64,000 nucleotides of DNA. Origin: Gemmiger sp. An194. GTDB lineage: Bacteria; Bacillota; Clostridia; Oscillospirales; Ruminococcaceae. The stretch covers positions 60,467-124,466 of the forward strand of contig NZ_NFKA01000008.1 of assembly GCF_002160145.1 (NCBI RefSeq), given 5' to 3'. A program made the translations under genes and the position numbers. Positions 32,919-41,410 of this stretch are shown here, one piece after another (within the stretch, counting starts at the first letter, position 1; every line of letters begins with the position of its first letter). The notes under the pieces are model-generated. The model made no database searches, was not told where the DNA came from, and saw nothing but the letters and a program-made list of their open reading frames with translations.

Positions 32919-33571
32919 AATTCTTTCTTGATACTGCCAATGTGGACGAAATCCGCAAAGCCAACGAGATGGGCGTGATCGCCGGTGTGACAACCAATCC
33001 CAGCCTGATCGCCAAGGAGGGCCGGGATTACGCCGAAACACTGAAGGAGATTGCCGCCATTGTGGACGGGCCCATCTCCGGTGAGGTGAAGGCCACCACC
33101 GAGGATGCCGAGGGCATGATTGCCGAGGGCCGGGCCATTGCGGCCATGCATCCCAACATGGTGGTGAAGATCCCCATGACAACCGAAGGCCTGAAGGCCA
33201 TCAAGACATTGAGTGCCGAGGGCATCAAGACCAACTGCACCCTGATCTTCAGCGCGAACCAGGCGCTGCTGGCCGCCCGCGCAGGTGCCACCTATGTGTC
33301 GCCCTTCCTGGGCCGTCTGGACGACATCAGCCAGCCCGGCATTGATCTGATCCGGATGATCTGCCAGATGTTCGCCAACTATCCGGACATCAACTGCCAG
33401 ATCATTGCCGCCAGCGTGCGCAACCCCATCCACGTGACCGACTGCGCTCTGGCCGGGGCGGACATTGCCACCGTGCCCTATAAGGTGATCGAGCAGATGA
33501 CAAAGCATCCTCTCACCGATCAGGGCATCGAAAAGTTCAAAAAGGATTACCTGGCGGTGTTCGGTCAGTAA
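32915..33571 (+). CDS. fsa: Transaldolase-like fructose-6-phosphate aldolase
   Basis: 218 aa, the short TalC/Fsa type, from the ATG at 32915 (AAAGGAG 9 nt upstream). Start [13 protein letters not shown], then [13 protein letters not shown], Schiff-base lysine in VVKIPMT (K about 87), [11 protein letters not shown] and SPFLGRLDD. It joins or splits dihydroxyacetone or triose units with glyceraldehyde-3-phosphate, or acts as a short transaldolase; the family is not separable by sequence alone. Its position after GH43 suggests use in pentose or sugar catabolism. Confidence 0.92.
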   Translation: MKFFLDTANVDEIRKANEMGVIAGVTTNPSLIAKEGRDYAETLKEIAAIVDGPISGEVKATTEDAEGMIAEGRAIAAMHPNMVVKIPMTTEGLKAIKTLSAEGIKTNCTLIFSANQALLAARAGATYVSPFLGRLDDISQPGIDLIRMICQMFANYPDINCQIIAASVRNPIHVTDCALAGADIATVPYKVIEQMTKHPLTDQGIEKFKKDYLAVFGQ

Positions 33572-33582
33572 TTCCAAAAAGC

Positions 33583-33631
33583 AAAAAGCCGCGGGCGTGC
33601 TCCTTCAGGGGCTGCACACGCGGCTTTTTTC
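33583..33631 (+). terminator. Intrinsic terminator after fsa
   Basis: AAAAGCCGCG / CGCGGCTTTTTT stem with an internal GC-rich stem-loop and a T tract. Confidence 0.85.
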
Positions 33632-33664
33632 GTGCCTGCGAAGGGGTGTTTTACAAAATTTTCA

Positions 33665-33692
33665 TTGCATTGCGGGCAGCATTCGGTATAAT
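33665..33692 (+). promoter_or_regulatory. Promoter of the secreted protein gene
   Basis: TTGCAT (33665-33670), 16-bp spacer, TATAAT (33687-33692). Confidence 0.65.
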
Positions 33693-33733
33693 AAGGCACG
33701 AACCACACGAAAATGAGGGGCAAAGGAGAAGCC

Positions 33734-34855
33734 ATGAAACAGATGATAAAAAGAGGACTGAGCGCACTGAGTGCCGTATTGCTGGCAGTCTGTATGCTCA
33801 TGCCGGTCTATGCGGCCGAAACCGCTTCGCTGGCCGATGCGCTGGACCAGACCGCCCGCCTGCAGCAGCTGGCGGAGGAATATGCCGCCGGCCAGCAGAG
33901 CGAAAGCGATCCGCTGATGCTCACGATCAACTACATACGCACCCAGCGCTACGCGGATGCCAGCTGGGATATGATTCTGGGCGCGCCCAGTGAGGAGTTT
34001 GCCCAATTTGTGGCCGGGCAGGACCCGGAGCTGGAGCAGCTGCAAACGCTGGAAAACGTGCAGATCCCGGCCACCGGTGAGCCGGTGGACTTTGTGCATC
34101 TGGTGGCGGGCATCGGGGCCACCTACAAGCGGATGCCGGTGGTGTGTACCTGGGGCGGCGACTGCATCCAGCTGGCGGGCAGCATCCAGGGAACCGGCGC
34201 GGACGAGGAGGGCTGCATCCAGCAGCTGAAGCCCTACTTTGTCTGCGAGGACGAGAACGCAAGCCTGATGCCGCAGAGCGACTGGCTGGCAGATCTGGAC
34301 GGAGTGAACATTGGAATCACACTGAGCAGCGGCAGCGATCTGTCCGAAGCCATCGGGCAGTATTATCAGGACATTACCGATGAGAAGCGTGCCCGGCAGT
34401 TTGTGCTGGCTCAGTTCGGGGAGGCGGATACCGGTGACCGGGAGGCCTTCCGCCAGCAGGTGAAGGATAAATTTTTCGCGGATTCCGGTGTTCAGCTGCT
34501 CCTGCTCAGTCAGAAACAGATGACGCTGGACGAGGAGCGGAACATCGTTGCGGTGGATTCCATGGATGCACCGCTGAATGCAGTGTGCAGCCTGACCGCT
34601 GATACACTGGCTGATATGTTGGGCGGCGCGAAGGTGACCGAAGCTCCGGCACAGACGAGTGAATCGCAGGCCGGCCAGACGGAGAGCGGCGAGCAGCCCA
34701 CCCAGCCGGAGCCCGCCCAGTCCACTGCCCCGGTTCTGGGGCAAAGCTCGCTGGCACAGACCATGCAGAAGCATGCTTGGCTGCCCTGGGCCCTGGGCGG
34801 TGTGGTGCTGTTCTGTCTGCTGGTGCTGGTTGCATTGTCCCGCAAAGGCCGCTGA
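33734..34855 (+). CDS. Secreted, C-terminally anchored protein of unknown function
   Basis: 373 aa from the ATG at 33734 (AAAGGAG 8 nt upstream). Signal peptide of about 27 residues ending PVYA, an acidic ectodomain, a Gln/Thr/Pro/Ser-rich spacer (about 305-340) and a C-terminal transmembrane helix (about 345-366) with RKGR as the cytoplasmic end, so it faces outward from the membrane. The segment VDFVHLVAGIGATY followed by CTWGGDCIQLAG recalls Firmicutes surface proteins with an FxHxxA/LAGWxGD pattern, but the match is loose. Function unknown; monocistronic. Confidence 0.65.
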   Translation: MKQMIKRGLSALSAVLLAVCMLMPVYAAETASLADALDQTARLQQLAEEYAAGQQSESDPLMLTINYIRTQRYADASWDMILGAPSEEFAQFVAGQDPELEQLQTLENVQIPATGEPVDFVHLVAGIGATYKRMPVVCTWGGDCIQLAGSIQGTGADEEGCIQQLKPYFVCEDENASLMPQSDWLADLDGVNIGITLSSGSDLSEAIGQYYQDITDEKRARQFVLAQFGEADTGDREAFRQQVKDKFFADSGVQLLLLSQKQMTLDEERNIVAVDSMDAPLNAVCSLTADTLADMLGGAKVTEAPAQTSESQAGQTESGEQPTQPEPAQSTAPVLGQSSLAQTMQKHAWLPWALGGVVLFCLLVLVALSRKGR

Positions 34856-34912
34856 GCCGGGCATTTCGCGGATCTTTCGCAGTGTGCTCATATTCTGTTC
34901 AAATTCAACTGG

Positions 34913-34918
34913 TATAGT
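34913..34918 (+). promoter_or_regulatory. Extended -10 promoter of the 42-aa small gene
   Basis: TGG followed by TATAGT (34913-34918) gives an extended -10; no strong -35. The roughly 125-nt leader holds a hairpin at 34997-35020 (GGAAATCCA / TGGATTTTCC). Confidence 0.5.
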
Positions 34919-35050
34919 AAAACCATGGTCAAAGCAGTCAAGGCTTTGGTGATAAAGTTACCGCAGCCGACAGATGAATCTGCTACCATGTAGATAGGAA
35001 ATCCAATCGATGGATTTTCCCAGAAGAAACTGACAAAGGAGAGCACCACA

Positions 35051-35179
35051 ATGATCCAATCGTTTTTGCAGCAGGCCCTGGTTCGGCTCGGCCCCTCGGT
35101 ACAGGTGCTGGCCTGGCTGGAACAACTGCCTTTTATCCCCCAGTGGCTGCGCCCGGTTCGGGCCCGTGCGCGCCGCTGA
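35051..35179 (+). CDS. Small protein, 42 aa, Trp/Pro and Arg-rich C terminus
   Basis: Starts MIQSFLQQALVRLGPSVQVL and ends VRARARR. An AAAGGAG sequence lies 9 nt before the ATG, a promoter 130 nt upstream and a strong terminator directly after, so the unit is a self-contained short transcript. The N-terminal 30 residues can form an amphipathic helix; the C terminus has six Arg in its last nine residues, giving a cationic tail. It could associate with membrane or nucleic acid. No family recognised; in antimicrobial-peptide or regulatory small-protein terms it is open. Confidence 0.6.
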   Translation: MIQSFLQQALVRLGPSVQVLAWLEQLPFIPQWLRPVRARARR

Positions 35180-35202
35180 GCGGTCAAACATTCTGACAAA
35201 AG

Positions 35203-35256
35203 AAAAGCTCCGCTTCCGCAAGCCCTGGAATCCAGGGTGCGGGAGCGGAGTTTTTT
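35203..35256 (+). terminator. Intrinsic terminator of the small gene and the phosphoesterase gene
   Basis: AAAAGCTCCGCTTCCGCA / TGCGGGAGCGGAGTTTTTT stem with an inner CCCTGG/CCAGGG stem; usable from both strands. Confidence 0.85.
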
Positions 35257-35261
35257 GCTGC

Positions 35262-35927
35262 TTACAGCTGGCTGACGATGGGAAGACGCTTCCAAACCTG
35301 CCACCAGTCGGGGCGGACCGGCCGGTTCGGGTCCGGCTCGATCTCGATCACATGCTTTTCGTAGGCATTTACCACGGTGGTGCTGCCCTTCTGGCAGCAG
35401 CGGGGAAGATTGGAATTGTAGCTCATGTGTACATGGCCGTGCACGAAATAACTGGGGGAATATTCCTCCAGCAGGTGGTTGAAGCACTCGAAGCCCCGAT
35501 GGGGCAGGTCTTCCCCGTCGTTCAGATCCCGCGCGGGTGCATGAGTGACCAGAATATCAAAGCCCTTGTAGCTTTTTAGCTTGCGGCGAAGCCGCCGGAT
35601 GCGACTGGACATCTGACGCTCGGTGTACTGAAAGGGCCCCTCCTTATAGCGGAAGGATCCGCCCAGCCCCAGAACACGGATTCCGCGGTATTCAAAAATA
35701 TCATCCTCAATGCAGATGCAGCCCTCCGGCGGATCGTGCAGATAACGAGTATCGTGGTTGCCGTGTACATAAAGCAGAGGGGCAGAGGTAAAGGTGGCCA
35801 GCAGGGTCAGATAATGGGGGTTCAGATCCCCGCAGGAGATGATAAGATCATAGCCGCGGATCTTGTCCGGGCTGAAAAAATCCCACAGATACTTTGATTC
35901 TTCATCCGCCAGCAGCAAAATTTTCAT
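35262..35927 (-). CDS. Metallophosphoesterase with altered first metal motif
   Basis: 221 aa. Calcineurin-like motifs: ISCGDLN, VHGNHD, VTHAP and VHGHVH. The first motif, normally D-x-H, reads D-E-E (ADEESK at residues 7-12), so one metal His is replaced by Glu. Family members cleave phosphomono- or diesters, including nucleotides or cyclic dinucleotides; substrate unknown. RBS GAGGAG 9 nt before the ATG. It follows the ParB-like/PnrA-like gene in the downstream neighbourhood but in the next transcript position (28 nt away), probably one operon with it. Confidence 0.85.
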   Translation of the reverse strand: MKILLLADEESKYLWDFFSPDKIRGYDLIISCGDLNPHYLTLLATFTSAPLLYVHGNHDTRYLHDPPEGCICIEDDIFEYRGIRVLGLGGSFRYKEGPFQYTERQMSSRIRRLRRKLKSYKGFDILVTHAPARDLNDGEDLPHRGFECFNHLLEEYSPSYFVHGHVHMSYNSNLPRCCQKGSTTVVNAYEKHVIEIEPDPNRPVRPDWWQVWKRLPIVSQL

Positions 35928-35954
35928 GTTTGACTTCTCCTCGCCGAGCCTGTA

Positions 35955-37895
35955 TTACAGGATCTTGGTGGTTGATTCGTCCTTGTGAACGCCGATCAGA
36001 GAAACCAACGGTTTGGCTTCATCGATCAGTTCGTCGAAGCGGGGGATGCGGCCGATCACGTTGCTGGCCAGCCAGTCCATAGTGATGACCTGCTCCGCGG
36101 TGAGGCGGCTGTGGTCTTCGGGCATCACCACATGGCCATCCTGGGCATAAAGCACACCCGCAAAGGGATCGAAATCCCGGCTGCAGACCGCCTGGCGCAG
36201 CAGATTGACCAGACGCTGAGTCTCGACGGGCAGGCTGCGGGAGCACAGCACATCAATCACGCCGGCATCCATACCCCACCAGTAGTTCAGCGCACGCTCA
36301 CCGCTGTTGCCGGCGGACCAGCCGCCGTTCATGATGGACTGCACGATACGCACATAAAATTCGCCCCAGTTCCAGAAGGGCATTGCATAATTGCAGATGT
36401 GGTCCCCCTCCAGCCGGTAGAGGCCGAACTTCCAGGGGGGCTGCTGGGGAGCCCGGTTATCCAGGTCCGAGATCAGAGTCACGCCGTTTTCTGCAAAACG
36501 GGCGGCGATGTCCACGTTCTTTTCCGAGGTCCACTCCAGATATACCTTTGCCCGGGGATTGGTCATCTGCGCGCCCAGAGCAAAGGCGTTGATGGCCGCA
36601 ATCATGCCGTAGGTGGGGTAGGTGGCCACATAGCCGATCTTGTTGTCATCCGCCAGCGCGCCTGCGATGGCACCCAGCAGGAACTTGGCCTCGTGGATGC
36701 GGCCGTAATAGGTGCGGATGGACGGGTGCGACATATTCAGTGAACAGTTGATGATCTTCACTTCCGGGTGAGCCAGCGAGGCCTTCAGGCTGGCGTTGAT
36801 CAGCTTGGGTGTGGTGGTGAAAATCACATCGCAGCTATCGGCCACAGCCTTCTCCAGCACCTCGTCACCGTTTGTTTCCGGCTGTACATGATCGTAGCAC
36901 AGGGTGGTCACCCGGCCACCGAAGTGTTCCTCCAGCTCGCCGCGGCCAAAATCGTGGGCGTAGGTCCAGGGGGAGGTGTCGGCGCTCTTCTCGTACACAA
37001 AGCCCACCTTCAGGCTGGGAGCCTGGAAGGCGATGGGGTTGTGCAGCCGGGAGAACAGGCCGGTGTTCTGGGGCGGCAGCGCAGGCTCCATGGAAAGCTC
37101 CACCGCATCCGGGCGGGTCAGCACCAGGATTTCGCTCCAGGCCCGTTCCACTGCCTGCTGCAGCTCCGGCATGCTCATGCCGCACAGCTGCCGGTAGGGG
37201 TAGACCCCCATCACGGCCAGCAGGCCGTCGGCGGGGGTAATGGGCAGTCGGTCGCCGCCGCGCTGCATGAACACCGAGCGGAACCGGTAATACATCGAGG
37301 AGAGCATGCTCTTGTCGTCATCGCTCCAGCGCTCGCCGGGGGCTTTGCCCGCCGCGGCCACGAACTTGGCGAAGCGGCCCTCCTCAGTGAACCAGAGCAG
37401 ATTGATCTGGGTCAGCTTGTAGAAATCCAGGAACTCATAGTAGATGTTGACTTCCTTGGAGCCGTTGCGCTTGGGAATGTAGCGGGTCACGGTGCCGGGA
37501 ATGCTGGCTGCGCCGAAGTATTTCATCACCGATACCCGCTTGTTGCCCTCCACCACGTAGAAGCGGTTCAGAAACTCCACTGCCTCGATGGGGTCACGGA
37601 TGCCTTCCTCCATCTGGGAATCGCACAGGGCGCTCCACTTGGTTGCAAACTCGGTGCGCTCGCCCAGAAGGGGCATGAAGTTCCGGGCAAAGGCGGTTTT
37701 GCGCCCCTCGGTCTTGGTGCCCACGATGGAATCCAGGGGGATGTTCACCACGCCCAGAGGCTGGGTGCCGTCCAGCTCGCTGTTTTCCAGAATATCATCC
37801 AGCACCTGCAGATAAGGGTACTGCCCCTTGGAAACGCAGGCCCGGAAGTTTCGCTGGCCCATTTTTTGGGCCTTTTTGTAATCTTCAATTGCCAA
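35955..37895 (-). CDS. ParB-like domain fused to PnrA/BMP-type binding protein, cytoplasmic
   Basis: 646 aa. The N-terminal half contains a ParB/Srx-like signature (NRFYVVEGNKRVSVMKYFG around residues 109-128). The C-terminal half (about 300-560) has the PnrA/BMP nucleoside-binding fold: LKVGFVYEKS, DVIFTTTPKL, EAKFLLGAIAGALADDNKIG and YVATYPTYGMIAAINAF. There is no signal peptide or lipobox, so unlike transport lipoproteins it should be cytoplasmic, perhaps a nucleoside sensor acting on DNA or RNA. TTG start with GGAGGG 8 nt upstream. No ABC genes nearby. The metallophosphoesterase gene follows 27 nt downstream on this strand. Confidence 0.75.
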   Translation of the reverse strand: MAIEDYKKAQKMGQRNFRACVSKGQYPYLQVLDDILENSELDGTQPLGVVNIPLDSIVGTKTEGRKTAFARNFMPLLGERTEFATKWSALCDSQMEEGIRDPIEAVEFLNRFYVVEGNKRVSVMKYFGAASIPGTVTRYIPKRNGSKEVNIYYEFLDFYKLTQINLLWFTEEGRFAKFVAAAGKAPGERWSDDDKSMLSSMYYRFRSVFMQRGGDRLPITPADGLLAVMGVYPYRQLCGMSMPELQQAVERAWSEILVLTRPDAVELSMEPALPPQNTGLFSRLHNPIAFQAPSLKVGFVYEKSADTSPWTYAHDFGRGELEEHFGGRVTTLCYDHVQPETNGDEVLEKAVADSCDVIFTTTPKLINASLKASLAHPEVKIINCSLNMSHPSIRTYYGRIHEAKFLLGAIAGALADDNKIGYVATYPTYGMIAAINAFALGAQMTNPRAKVYLEWTSEKNVDIAARFAENGVTLISDLDNRAPQQPPWKFGLYRLEGDHICNYAMPFWNWGEFYVRIVQSIMNGGWSAGNSGERALNYWWGMDAGVIDVLCSRSLPVETQRLVNLLRQAVCSRDFDPFAGVLYAQDGHVVMPEDHSRLTAEQVITMDWLASNVIGRIPRFDELIDEAKPLVSLIGVHKDESTTKIL

Positions 37896-37999
37896 AGTAA
37901 GATCCCTCCTTAATAATAAGAAGCTGAATCGCAGAGCCGCCGTTACGGCCCCACTTTATGGTAAAGCATGTTCGTTCAAATTACAATACCCGGCTCGTC

Positions 38000-39352
38000 T
38001 CAATTTTCCGGCTGAGCTGCCATGGGCGGGAATCGCAGCTTGGTCAGACACAGGGCAAACAGGATCGAGCTGATGGTCCAGGTGATGGGGTAGGCCCAGT
38101 AGACCATATGAATGTCCGGGATCAGGCGAACCGCAATGGTGATGTAGCAGATGCGCAGCACGCACCAGATGCTCAGCATGATGGTCATGGGAATAATGGG
38201 CCGGCCCATGCCCCGAAGAATACCCGCGCAGCAGTGAGAGAAGGCAAGCAGGAAGTAGAACAGCGCCACGGTGTGCGCATCCGCCACGCCGTAGGCCACC
38301 ACCTGAGGCTCATTGTTGAAGGCACCGATCAGCTGGGGCGAGAAGGTGAAGATGATCAGGCCGATGCATTCGGCCAGCAGCGGGCTGCAGATCAGGCCGA
38401 AGCGCATGCCCTGCTTGACCCGGTCAAAGCGGCCCGCGCCGATGTTCTGGCTCACGAAGGTGGAAAGCGCCAGTGCAAAGCAGGTTACCGGCAGGAAGGC
38501 AAAGCCCTCCACCCGGCTGTAGGCGGCGCAGCCCGCCATGGCGGCGGAACCGAAGGCATTGATGTTGGACTGCACGATCACATTGGCCAGCGAGATCACC
38601 GAGTTCTGCACGCCGGAGGGAACGCCCAGAGTGAGCACCTGGCGCAGCATGTCCGCCCGGAAGCCCACCTCCTTCCAGGTGATGCGGTAGGGTGCCTGCA
38701 CCACTGTCAGCTTGCGGAAGGCAAGGAAGGCGCAGAGGGTCTGGCTGATGATGGTGGCCAGGGCGGCACTTTCCACCCCGCGGCCCATGCCGGCCACGAA
38801 CACCAGGTCCAGCACCACATTGGTGATGGAGGCGATGATCAGATATTTCATGGGGCTGCGGCTGTCGCCTACCGACTGCAGAATGCTGGCGCCCATGTTG
38901 TACATGACCACCGACAGCGAGCCCATGAAGTAGACCCGGAAATACAGCACGGACTGAGGCAGCACATCAGAGGGGGTGCCCATCCAGCGCAGGATCTGGG
39001 GTGTGAAGAGGATACCCAGAATCGAGAGCAGCACACCGGCAACCAGGCCCAGCGCCACGGTGGTATGTACCGCCTGCTTCAGGGTCTTGTGGTCCTGCGC
39101 ACCGTAAAGCCGGGCCACAAGAACGCCCGCGCCCAGTGAAACACCGTTGATGAAGCCGATCATCAGCATGATCAGGCTGGCGGAGGAGCCCACCGCCGCC
39201 AGCGCCTGCTCGCCGATGAAGTTGCCCACGATCAGTGAGTCCACCGCGTTGTACAGCTGCTGGAACAGATTGCTGAAGAAAATGGGCACCGCGAACAGCA
39301 GAATCTTTTTGGGAACGCTGCCCACTGTCAGAAGATTTTGATCGTTTGTCAT
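38000..39352 (-). CDS. MATE-family multidrug/organic cation exporter
   Basis: 450 aa from the ATG at 39352, chosen because MTNDQNLLTVGSVPKKILL fits the family start; a frame reaching 39412 is also open and no start has a good Shine-Dalgarno, so this is uncertain. About twelve helices with MATE hallmarks: LFAVPIFFSNLFQQLYNAVD, SRVEGFAFLPVTCFALALS and the repeated VGFRADMLRQVLTLGVPSG. It uses a sodium or proton gradient to export drugs or metabolites. An extended -10 (TATGAT, ATCATA at 39457-39462) sits upstream on the minus strand. Confidence 0.88.
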   Translation of the reverse strand: MTNDQNLLTVGSVPKKILLFAVPIFFSNLFQQLYNAVDSLIVGNFIGEQALAAVGSSASLIMLMIGFINGVSLGAGVLVARLYGAQDHKTLKQAVHTTVALGLVAGVLLSILGILFTPQILRWMGTPSDVLPQSVLYFRVYFMGSLSVVMYNMGASILQSVGDSRSPMKYLIIASITNVVLDLVFVAGMGRGVESAALATIISQTLCAFLAFRKLTVVQAPYRITWKEVGFRADMLRQVLTLGVPSGVQNSVISLANVIVQSNINAFGSAAMAGCAAYSRVEGFAFLPVTCFALALSTFVSQNIGAGRFDRVKQGMRFGLICSPLLAECIGLIIFTFSPQLIGAFNNEPQVVAYGVADAHTVALFYFLLAFSHCCAGILRGMGRPIIPMTIMLSIWCVLRICYITIAVRLIPDIHMVYWAYPITWTISSILFALCLTKLRFPPMAAQPEN

Positions 39353-39525
39353 AATGTAGCCACTTCGCTTTCGCATCGCGCATAAAAAACGGCCCATGGG
39401 CACAAAGTGCACCCGGAAGGACCGCGAAACAGGCGTGACAATATATTTTCAATTCTATCATACCATCTGCACGGGGGAATGCGCAAGATGGTGCTGTGCT
39501 ATTGGAGCAGAGCGGTAAAGCGGCG

Positions 39526-39554
39526 TTGCAGCCATGACCGAGCGCTGGTATAAT
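39526..39554 (+). promoter_or_regulatory. Promoter of the Pth2-like gene
   Basis: TTGCAG (39526-39531), 17-bp spacer, TGG-TATAAT extended -10 (39549-39554). Confidence 0.7.
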
Positions 39555-39607
39555 AGCAGGGAATCGCCGGGAAAATTTTTTCCGGCTAGTGGTAAGGAGG
39601 AAACAGA

Positions 39608-40030
39608 ATGTATTCATCCAAGCAGATGATTGTAATGCGCCGGGATCTGAAGATGCGCAAGGGTAAGATCGCCGCTCAGGCGGGCCATGCCTGCGTCACC
39701 GCCACCCTGATGGCCCTGCAGAAGGAGGGCCGCCTGGGCCAGGTGCAGGTGGCCGATGGCTGGGTGGGTCTGGCTGCAAGCGAACAGCAGGCCACCCCCC
39801 TGAGCGAGTGGTTCGACAAGGGAGTGGCCAAGATCTGTGTGTATGTGGATTCCGAGGAGGAGCTGCTGCGGCTGCACGAAAAGGCACAGGCCGCCGGGGT
39901 CATCAGCGCCCTGATTCAGGACGCGGGCATGACTGAATTTCACGGCGAGCCCACCTATACCTGCCTGGCGCTGGAGCCGCTGGCGGCGGAGAAGGCCGAC
40001 GAATTCACCGGCGGCCTGCCGCTGTATTGA
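39608..40030 (+). CDS. Archaeal/eukaryotic-type peptidyl-tRNA hydrolase (Pth2 family)
   Basis: 140 aa. MIVMRRDLKMRKGKIAAQAGHACVTATL is the Pth2 start region (split in the text: KQMIVMRRDLKMRKGK, then IAAQAGHA), followed by KICVYVDSEEELLRL, ISALIQDAGMTEF and the end TCLALEPLAAEKADEFTGGLPL. Pth2 releases tRNA from stalled peptidyl-tRNA; it is standard in archaea and eukaryotes and patchy in bacteria, where Pth1 does this job. Whether a bacterial-type pth also exists cannot be seen here. Strong RBS TAAGGAGG; single-gene unit. Confidence 0.85.
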   Translation: MYSSKQMIVMRRDLKMRKGKIAAQAGHACVTATLMALQKEGRLGQVQVADGWVGLAASEQQATPLSEWFDKGVAKICVYVDSEEELLRLHEKAQAAGVISALIQDAGMTEFHGEPTYTCLALEPLAAEKADEFTGGLPLY

Positions 40031-40040
40031 ACAGCCACAC

Positions 40041-41192
40041 TCAGAATTTCAGAGCCGCAATGCGGTCGAAGGCTTCGCCCAGCTTTTCCTCGCTGGTGGT
40101 GCAGGCGATGCGCACATAGCCTTCGCCCGCTGCGCCGAAGGCCACGCCGGGCACCATGGCCACATGGGCTTCCTTCACGCACTTCTGGCAGAAGGCGATG
40201 GAGTCCAGACCGGTCTGTTTGATGTTCATGAACAGGTAGAAGGTGCCCTGGGGCTCGCGCACCGAGAGCTTCGGGATGGCGTTGATGCGCTCAGCGGTGT
40301 AGAACACCCGGCGGCGGTATTCCCCGGTGTACTTGTCGCCGATCTCACTGCGAAGCCGCAGCGCATGGATGGCCGCCCGCTGGGAGACCGAGGGCGCCGA
40401 GTAGACCATGTTCTCGTTGATGCGCTTGATGGTGTCGATCACCGCAGGCTCGGCAATGATGGAACCCACGCGCCAGCCGGTCATGATGTAGTTCTTGGAG
40501 AAGCTGTTCAGGGTGATGCTGCGCTGCGCCATGCCGGGCAGGCCACGGAAGGGGCGGAAGGGCTCCTCGAACATGTAATCGGTGTAGATCTCATCCAGAA
40601 TCACCACCAGGTCGAACTCCTCAGCCACCTGGGCCAGGGTCTGGTAGGTCTGCAGGTCGTAGGCCGCACCGGTGGGGTTGCAGGGATTGTTCACGATCAT
40701 GGCCTTGGTGCGGGGGGTAATGGCCGCACGCAGCCGCTGGGCGTTGATGGCAAAGCCCTCCTCTTCCAGGCAGGGCACCTCCACGGCAACGCCGCCGGTC
40801 AGCTCCACCTGTTCCTTGTAAGGGGAGAAGTAGGGCGCGAAGAGGATCACCTCGTCGCCCGGGTCCAGAATGCTCATGAGCGCCAGCTCCATGCCGAAGC
40901 AGCTGGAGGCGGAGATGAACACCTGTTCCCGCGCCAGGTCCATATTGTGGGCAGTTTTATAATAAGTACGGATCTCGTCGATCAGCTCCGGGTCACCCTG
41001 GGGCGAGGTGTAGTGGGTATGCCCGGCCAGGGCATCCTCCATGGCGGCGCGGATGATCCGCTCGTCGGTGGTGAAATCGGTGTCGCCGATGCTCAGGTCG
41101 ATCAGGTCGCTGTATGCGCCCTTCTCGGCGGCTGCGCTGGCCATCACGCTGTCCTGCGCGGTCTGGAAGCGGCGGGCGATGTAATTCCTCAT
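40041..41192 (-). CDS. PLP-dependent aminotransferase, class I/II
   Basis: 383 aa from the ATG at 41192 (AAGGAGA 10 nt upstream); the longer frame to 41273 has no RBS. Fold type I: NNPCNPTGAAYD, DEIYTDYMFEE and the PLP lysine in SFSKNYIMTGWRVG, then the Arg in VRIACTTS. The pattern fits aspartate/aromatic aminotransferases or MalY/PatB-like enzymes. The substrate cannot be fixed. Convergent with the Pth2-like gene with only 10 nt between stops. Confidence 0.9.
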   Translation of the reverse strand: MRNYIARRFQTAQDSVMASAAAEKGAYSDLIDLSIGDTDFTTDERIIRAAMEDALAGHTHYTSPQGDPELIDEIRTYYKTAHNMDLAREQVFISASSCFGMELALMSILDPGDEVILFAPYFSPYKEQVELTGGVAVEVPCLEEEGFAINAQRLRAAITPRTKAMIVNNPCNPTGAAYDLQTYQTLAQVAEEFDLVVILDEIYTDYMFEEPFRPFRGLPGMAQRSITLNSFSKNYIMTGWRVGSIIAEPAVIDTIKRINENMVYSAPSVSQRAAIHALRLRSEIGDKYTGEYRRRVFYTAERINAIPKLSVREPQGTFYLFMNIKQTGLDSIAFCQKCVKEAHVAMVPGVAFGAAGEGYVRIACTTSEEKLGEAFDRIAALKF

Positions 41193-41410
41193 GGCAATGC
41201 TCTCCTTTTTTCCAAAACATTCTTTTTTATCATAGCACATCAGCACGCAAAAGGGCAGTGCTCTTTTGCACAAATCAGTGTATGAAAATCTGCATTTTGT
41301 GAATAAACAAACACAAAAGCAGGGCGGGCCTTGCGTTCTGCAGAAAGCAGAGCGTAAAATAGAAGGCGGCGGGCATAAGGCCCTGTCTGCTCAGAACAGG
41401 AGGCAATGAG

